This document shows, one piece after another, positions 8,182-10,583 of a DNA stretch of 10,583 bases. The stretch comes from Bacteroidales bacterium (GTDB lineage: Bacteria > Bacteroidota > Bacteroidia > Bacteroidales > GCA-2748055): NCBI GenBank assembly GCA_023135025.1, contig JAGLTY010000041.1, positions 1 through 10,583 on the forward strand, in the 5' to 3' direction. The stretch's first letter is position 1. Each line of letters begins with the position of its first letter. Position numbers and translations under genes: made by a program. The notes beneath the pieces were generated by a model. It ran no database searches and was not told the origin of the DNA. It saw nothing but the letters and a program-made list of their open reading frames with translations.

Positions 8182-9510
8182 CTAAAGTTTCGGATTTGTT
8201 GCAGGAATATCTGTAATTGGTCCCGGATGCTTGTCATCCATGGTGAACAGATCAAACACCGGCCACTGTTGAACAGTGCCTATGGTGCCAAACATCATAC
8301 TGGAAACATACCTGTGGATCCTGGACTGTTTATAGGTGCTTGTATTGATCATAACTACCCAGTTTATTCCATCATTTTGCCTGACCAGCAATGCTGAAGA
8401 ACCGCTCAGATATCCGGTACGCCACCAGGTGCCATACCTGTCACTTCCCCGCCAGCCGAAAAGGCCTTTCCCTGCAATACTAGGGTCGGACATATTGGCA
8501 ATGGTTTCGGGGGAAAGAATATCTGGTTGTTCATCAAAACCATCAATGGCAGTCATAAATTAATCAAGTTCCGGTGCAGAAGCCACCCAACCTCCGGCCG
8601 GACCCAGCAACTCCATATCATTGCCGCCATAATAGATGGGTACAACTTCTCCGGACCCATCCATGGCAGAGGTGGTCATTTTACCTGCATTGCTATGGTA
8701 CCTGACTTCGTTGGGATATTTCTCGTGATAATAACTTTTTCCTATATGCATATCATGAATCCCCAGTGGCTTAAGAAGATTCATAACCACATAATCCTGG
8801 TAGGGCATCCCGCTTTTTCTTTCTATGATCTCTCCAAGGATGGCATAGCCCATATTGGAATAGCTGTAACGTGTTCCCGGATTGAAGTTCAATCTGCGCG
8901 AAAGCGTGTACTGCAGGATATGTTCAAAAGAGGCAGGAGCCGGAACATCCATTTTCCTGGCAATATAGAGCGGATTGAACATGGGATCGCCTGCGTATCT
9001 CGACCACCCTGCTGTGTGGTTTAACAGGTGACGGACCGTTATCTCCTCAATCCTTGGATCTCTGTAGACCCTGAATAGAGAATCGTTCAGAATACCCCTC
9101 TCTCCAAACACAGTTTCGTCCAGATTGAGGTTTCCCTCTTCGTACAATTTCATTACAGCCACAGCCGTGATCAGTTTTGAGACAGATGCAATGCGGAACA
9201 GGTGACCGGGTTTAACATCCTCCCCGGTTTCACTATTGGCCGTTCCAAATCCTTTTGCATAAACCAGCCGTTCATCTTTGGTAACAGCCAGACTCGCACC
9301 CTCAATCTTCCACCGCTTGATAAATGCATCTACCTGCATATCTATATTCTCTGTTCCCTCATAGTCAGAGTATTGGTTGTCGAGAAGCAGTGAGAAAGGT
9401 ACCTCTTCATCATTCAGAAGGGATGGATATCCTTTGTCGGAGAAGGTCATCGCAATTTCTCCAAAAAAGAAGAAAACAAGCAGGGAAATAAAAATCAAAA
9501 TCTTTTTCAC
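8182..9510 (-). pseudogene. Serine hydrolase of the class C beta-lactamase family, split by an in-frame stop
   Basis: Probably a periplasmic or membrane-anchored penicillin-binding-protein-like hydrolase or esterase. Counting from a GTG at 9510 (MKKILIF...), a hydrophobic N-terminal segment is followed by the catalytic SVSK (109-112), HLLNHTAGW (161-169) and YSN (217-219). At 8560-8562 the codon is TAA. The same frame then continues without a gap as FMTAIDGFDEQP to a TAG at 8182, and this part holds WWRTG-LSGSSALLV, the place of the third active-site motif (K/H-T/x-G, here RTG). The wording SAPELD-stop-FMTAIDGF suggests one codon, most simply AAA, became TAA. Read through, the protein would be about 442 residues, normal for the family; the 316-residue front piece lacks the third motif. 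A TTG two codons upstream (9516) is another possible start. Sequencing error or read-through remain possible. Confidence 0.85.
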
Positions 9511-9525
9511 GTACAATTAAAATTT

Positions 9526-9552
9526 GAACAATCATGTTCGTTTATAAGAACA
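9526..9552. repeat. GAACA/TGTTC palindrome cluster upstream of the serine hydrolase
   Basis: Three alternating half-sites are present: GAACA (9526-9530), TGTTC (9535-9539) and GAACA (9548-9552). The centre half-site can pair with either flank (4-nt and 8-nt spacers). The right half-site overlaps the proposed -7 box, so a repressor bound here could block transcription. Alternatively the transcript leader forms one of two hairpins. The spacing fits a dimer-binding operator, but no regulator gene is in view. Confidence 0.35.
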
Positions 9553-9558
9553 AAGTTA
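9551..9558 (-). promoter_or_regulatory. Bacteroidota-type -7 box for the serine hydrolase
   Basis: On the minus strand the bases read TAACTTTG, an exact match to the TAnnTTTG -7 consensus used by the primary sigma factor of Bacteroidota. It would place the transcript start near 9544 and give a leader of about 34 nt before the GTG at 9510. A clear TTG at -33 is not present, so the call rests on the -7 element and its position. Confidence 0.5.
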
Positions 9559-9780
9559 TAGTAAAATGAGATTGAATCTGAATTGTTCATTGCTCCAATT
9601 TTGGCCTACTCTTATAAATCTTGGGATAGTATTGATAAATAGGATGATACAAGCGTTTTGCAAGCAATGCGAAGGGGTATATATATTACAAGTACAATGA
9701 CTCTTCGCACAAAATATGGTACTTTCGTAGAGAAATTTGTGATCATTGATAAATCAATCCAAGCAGTTGGTCAAAAGAAT
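9559..9780. other. Gene-free A/T-rich spacer with two inverted repeats
   Basis: No open frame here looks like a gene. TGCGAAG (9668-9674) and CTTCGCA (9703-9709) are perfect inverted arms around a 28-nt loop containing a run of TA steps. ATTGAT-AA-ATCAAT (9745-9758) is a near-perfect palindrome, and its first ten bases also occur at 9631-9640 as a direct repeat. These may mark protein-binding sites or the flank of the structured region to the right. Confidence 0.4.
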
Positions 9781-10224
9781 TCAGGTGACCCCTGAGGGGG
9801 TATAAAACACGAATGGGAGCCAAATTTGCATCTGGTTCCCATTCCGCTTGTTAGCTACCGTAGTCTCTAATTCGCGCCAAGCTACGGTTATTATGACTCG
9901 AAAACGAGGCCGAAGCCTTGTGATCTCTTTCGCTGCCCGACGAATCGAACAACTTGCACCGCTCTTGTCCATAGACAATGCATAATGCTCAACTGCTTAC
10001 AACTTCCACCGCGTTTTCAGGTACTCTACGGTTTCTGTTTCGAATCTCCTTTCATGCCTTTGACAGCAGTCCAGGTATTCCAGTTCACAGTCCGATCCGA
10101 AGATCGGGAGAACAGCATCAATACCTGATTAGCTGTTCCCGTGACTCATATTCACGCTTCCAGGTTGCCCTGGTAGCTAATGAACTTAATCATTTAAAGA
10201 ACTGAGTGGCCTTTTATCGCTCAC
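9781..10224 (-). ncRNA. Candidate large structured RNA, family unknown (group II intron fragment possible)
   Basis: There is no convincing gene here but dense perfect complementarity. Hairpins: 9811-9821 with 9834-9844 (10 of 11 pairs); 9857-9863 with 9882-9888; 9907-9910 with 9915-9918; 9965-9969 with 9974-9978; 10092-10097 with 10102-10107; 10110-10120 with 10126-10138 (11 pairs, 2-nt bulge); 10140-10144 with 10152-10156; 10160-10164 with 10169-10173. A 9-bp long-range stem, 9851-9859 with 10172-10180, could enclose most of them, competing with small parts of two hairpins. On the minus strand two loops are C(UUCG)G and one is GCAA (GNRA), and loops are purine-rich, so I favour minus. Against that, several extra pairs become G-U only on plus. 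The minus-strand start GTGAGCGAT at 10224 resembles a group II intron 5' end, but no domain V, EBS/IBS match or reverse transcriptase is visible. Boundaries are approximate. Confidence 0.45.
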
Positions 10225-10279
10225 TTGGTAAGACCAAATATATTGGCTTTATCGCATCACACCAAAAAAAAGTGAGCGA
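10217..10279. repeat. 10-bp inverted repeat at the edge of the structured region
   Basis: TCGCTCACTT (10217-10226) and AAGTGAGCGA (10270-10279) are perfect inverted arms with 43 bases between them. Next to the left arm is a small hairpin, TTGGT-AAG-ACCAA (10225-10237), and the right arm is preceded by a run of A. It could be a long hairpin, a terminator-like insertion site or the end of an inserted element. No target-site duplication was found by eye. Confidence 0.45.
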
Positions 10280-10440
10280 AGAATTGAACATTGAATGAAC
10301 AGGATTTATTAACAAATAGTTAATAGGCTGTTAATTTGAAGATCCATTTATTTATATCACAATGTATTACATCTCTCCCTCTTTTTACATACCTGTTAAT
10401 ATCTACGTGGATACTCTAAAATAATTTGCCAGGAGAAAAT
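10280..10440. other. A/T-rich gene-free stretch with a palindrome
   Basis: No gene is seen. TATTAAC (10307-10313) and GTTAATA (10319-10325) form a 7-bp hairpin with a 5-nt loop, and the word GTTAAT recurs twice more nearby. ATAATTTG at about 10421-10428 is one base off a -7 box on the plus strand and could start a transcript toward the structured element at 10445, but no -33 element supports it. Confidence 0.35.
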
Positions 10441-10444
10441 TGTT

Positions 10445-10514
10445 CATACGGTTCGATCATACGTGGATCTGATGGGTCAGCGTTGTTGGCAGAGAGACGT
10501 GGCGAAACCGTATA
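10445..10514 (+). ncRNA. Structured three-way junction resembling a hammerhead ribozyme core
   Basis: ATACGGTT (10446-10453) pairs perfectly with AACCGTAT (10506-10513). Inside are CTGATGG (10469-10475) and GAAA (10504-10507), in the order expected of the hammerhead core CUGANGA...GAAA. A second stem joins GTCA-g-CGT (10476-10483) to ACG-TGGC (10497-10503): 7 pairs, one bulge, one wobble. The stem before CTGATG is weak (ATC 10456-10458 with GAT 10466-10468, two unpaired bases beforehand), and the last core A is G. So activity is doubtful, and a leader or riboswitch-like element for a plus-strand gene beyond the window is an alternative. Confidence 0.3.
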
Positions 10515-10515
10515 T

Positions 10516-10542
10516 GCCTTTAAATCAGACTCATTAAAAGGC
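10516..10542. repeat. GCCTTT/AAAGGC hairpin
   Basis: GCCTTT (10516-10521) pairs with AAAGGC (10537-10542). Two further A-T pairs form if one A is bulged, leaving a loop of about 10 nt. It begins two bases after the junction element on its left and may be part of the same folded leader. It lacks a T-run, so it is not a good terminator in either direction. Confidence 0.35.
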
Positions 10543-10583
10543 TGAAACAACTGCTTTCTTTTTAAAAGGGAGGGTTCTCCAGA

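Noticed and set aside
8121..8255. Longer version of the unknown protein starting at TTG 8255 or ATG 8237
   Set aside because: It would overlap the hydrolase tail by up to 74 bases in another frame. The ATG at 8120 starts shortly before the first clear beta strand.
8182..8556. Separate 124-residue gene
   Set aside because: It is in the same frame as, and directly continues, the serine hydrolase after one stop codon, and carries that family's C-terminal motif.
9781..9978. 65-codon minus-strand open frame
   Set aside because: Low-complexity Arg-rich translation without family features, and it runs across several perfect hairpins, so structured RNA explains the region better.
9978..10205. 75-codon plus-strand open frame
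   Set aside because: Ser/Phe-rich translation typical of the reverse side of a structured RNA; no motif or start signal.
9781..10224. RNase P RNA, tmRNA or CRISPR array
   Set aside because: No GAGGAAAGUCC-type RNase P core, no tRNA-like ends or tag-peptide frame for tmRNA, and no regularly spaced repeats for CRISPR.
10445..10465. tRNA T-arm (GGTTCGATC)
   Set aside because: The bases flanking the loop do not form the 5-bp stem, and no acceptor or anticodon arm is present.

Overview
The window looks like Bacteroidota chromosome, probably a marine or anaerobic Bacteroidales/Marinilabiliales-type organism (inference). Supporting signs are a TonB-dependent receptor with an N-terminal carboxypeptidase-regulatory-like domain, a fused E1 alpha/beta 2-oxoacid dehydrogenase, start codons without Shine-Dalgarno sequences, and a TAnnTTTG-type -7 box. 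All recognisable genes lie on the minus strand, so transcription runs from high to low coordinates.

In transcription order: a gene-free, structure-rich stretch of about 1.07 kb (9511-10583); a class C beta-lactamase-like serine hydrolase broken by one in-frame TAA (8182-9510); an unrecognised protein with two Rossmann-like halves (7194-8120); the E2 acyltransferase (5803-7122); the fused E1 (3754-5796); a long-chain flavodoxin (3230-3736); 2-isopropylmalate synthase leuA (1632-3131); a strong intrinsic terminator (1550-1600); and the first 506 codons of a TonB-dependent receptor that runs off the left edge (1-1518).

E2, E1 and flavodoxin are spaced by 6 and 17 bp and are almost certainly one transcript. 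LeuA follows after 98 bp and may be co-transcribed. LeuA consumes 2-oxoisovalerate, which is also a substrate of branched-chain 2-oxoacid dehydrogenases, so the cluster may sit on one metabolic node. The E3 subunit and leuBCD are not in the window. The terminator after leuA ends only about 31 bp before the receptor start, so it may also act as an attenuator for the receptor.

The most unexplained part is the right-hand kilobase. Positions 9781-10224 hold many perfect hairpins, including two C(UUCG)G and one GNRA tetraloop when read on the minus strand, and no convincing gene. This looks like a large structured RNA; a 5' group II intron fragment is one hypothesis, but no domain V or reverse transcriptase is visible. 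At 10445-10514, on the plus strand, a three-way junction resembles a hammerhead ribozyme core with one key base changed. These are by-eye readings without folding or database search.
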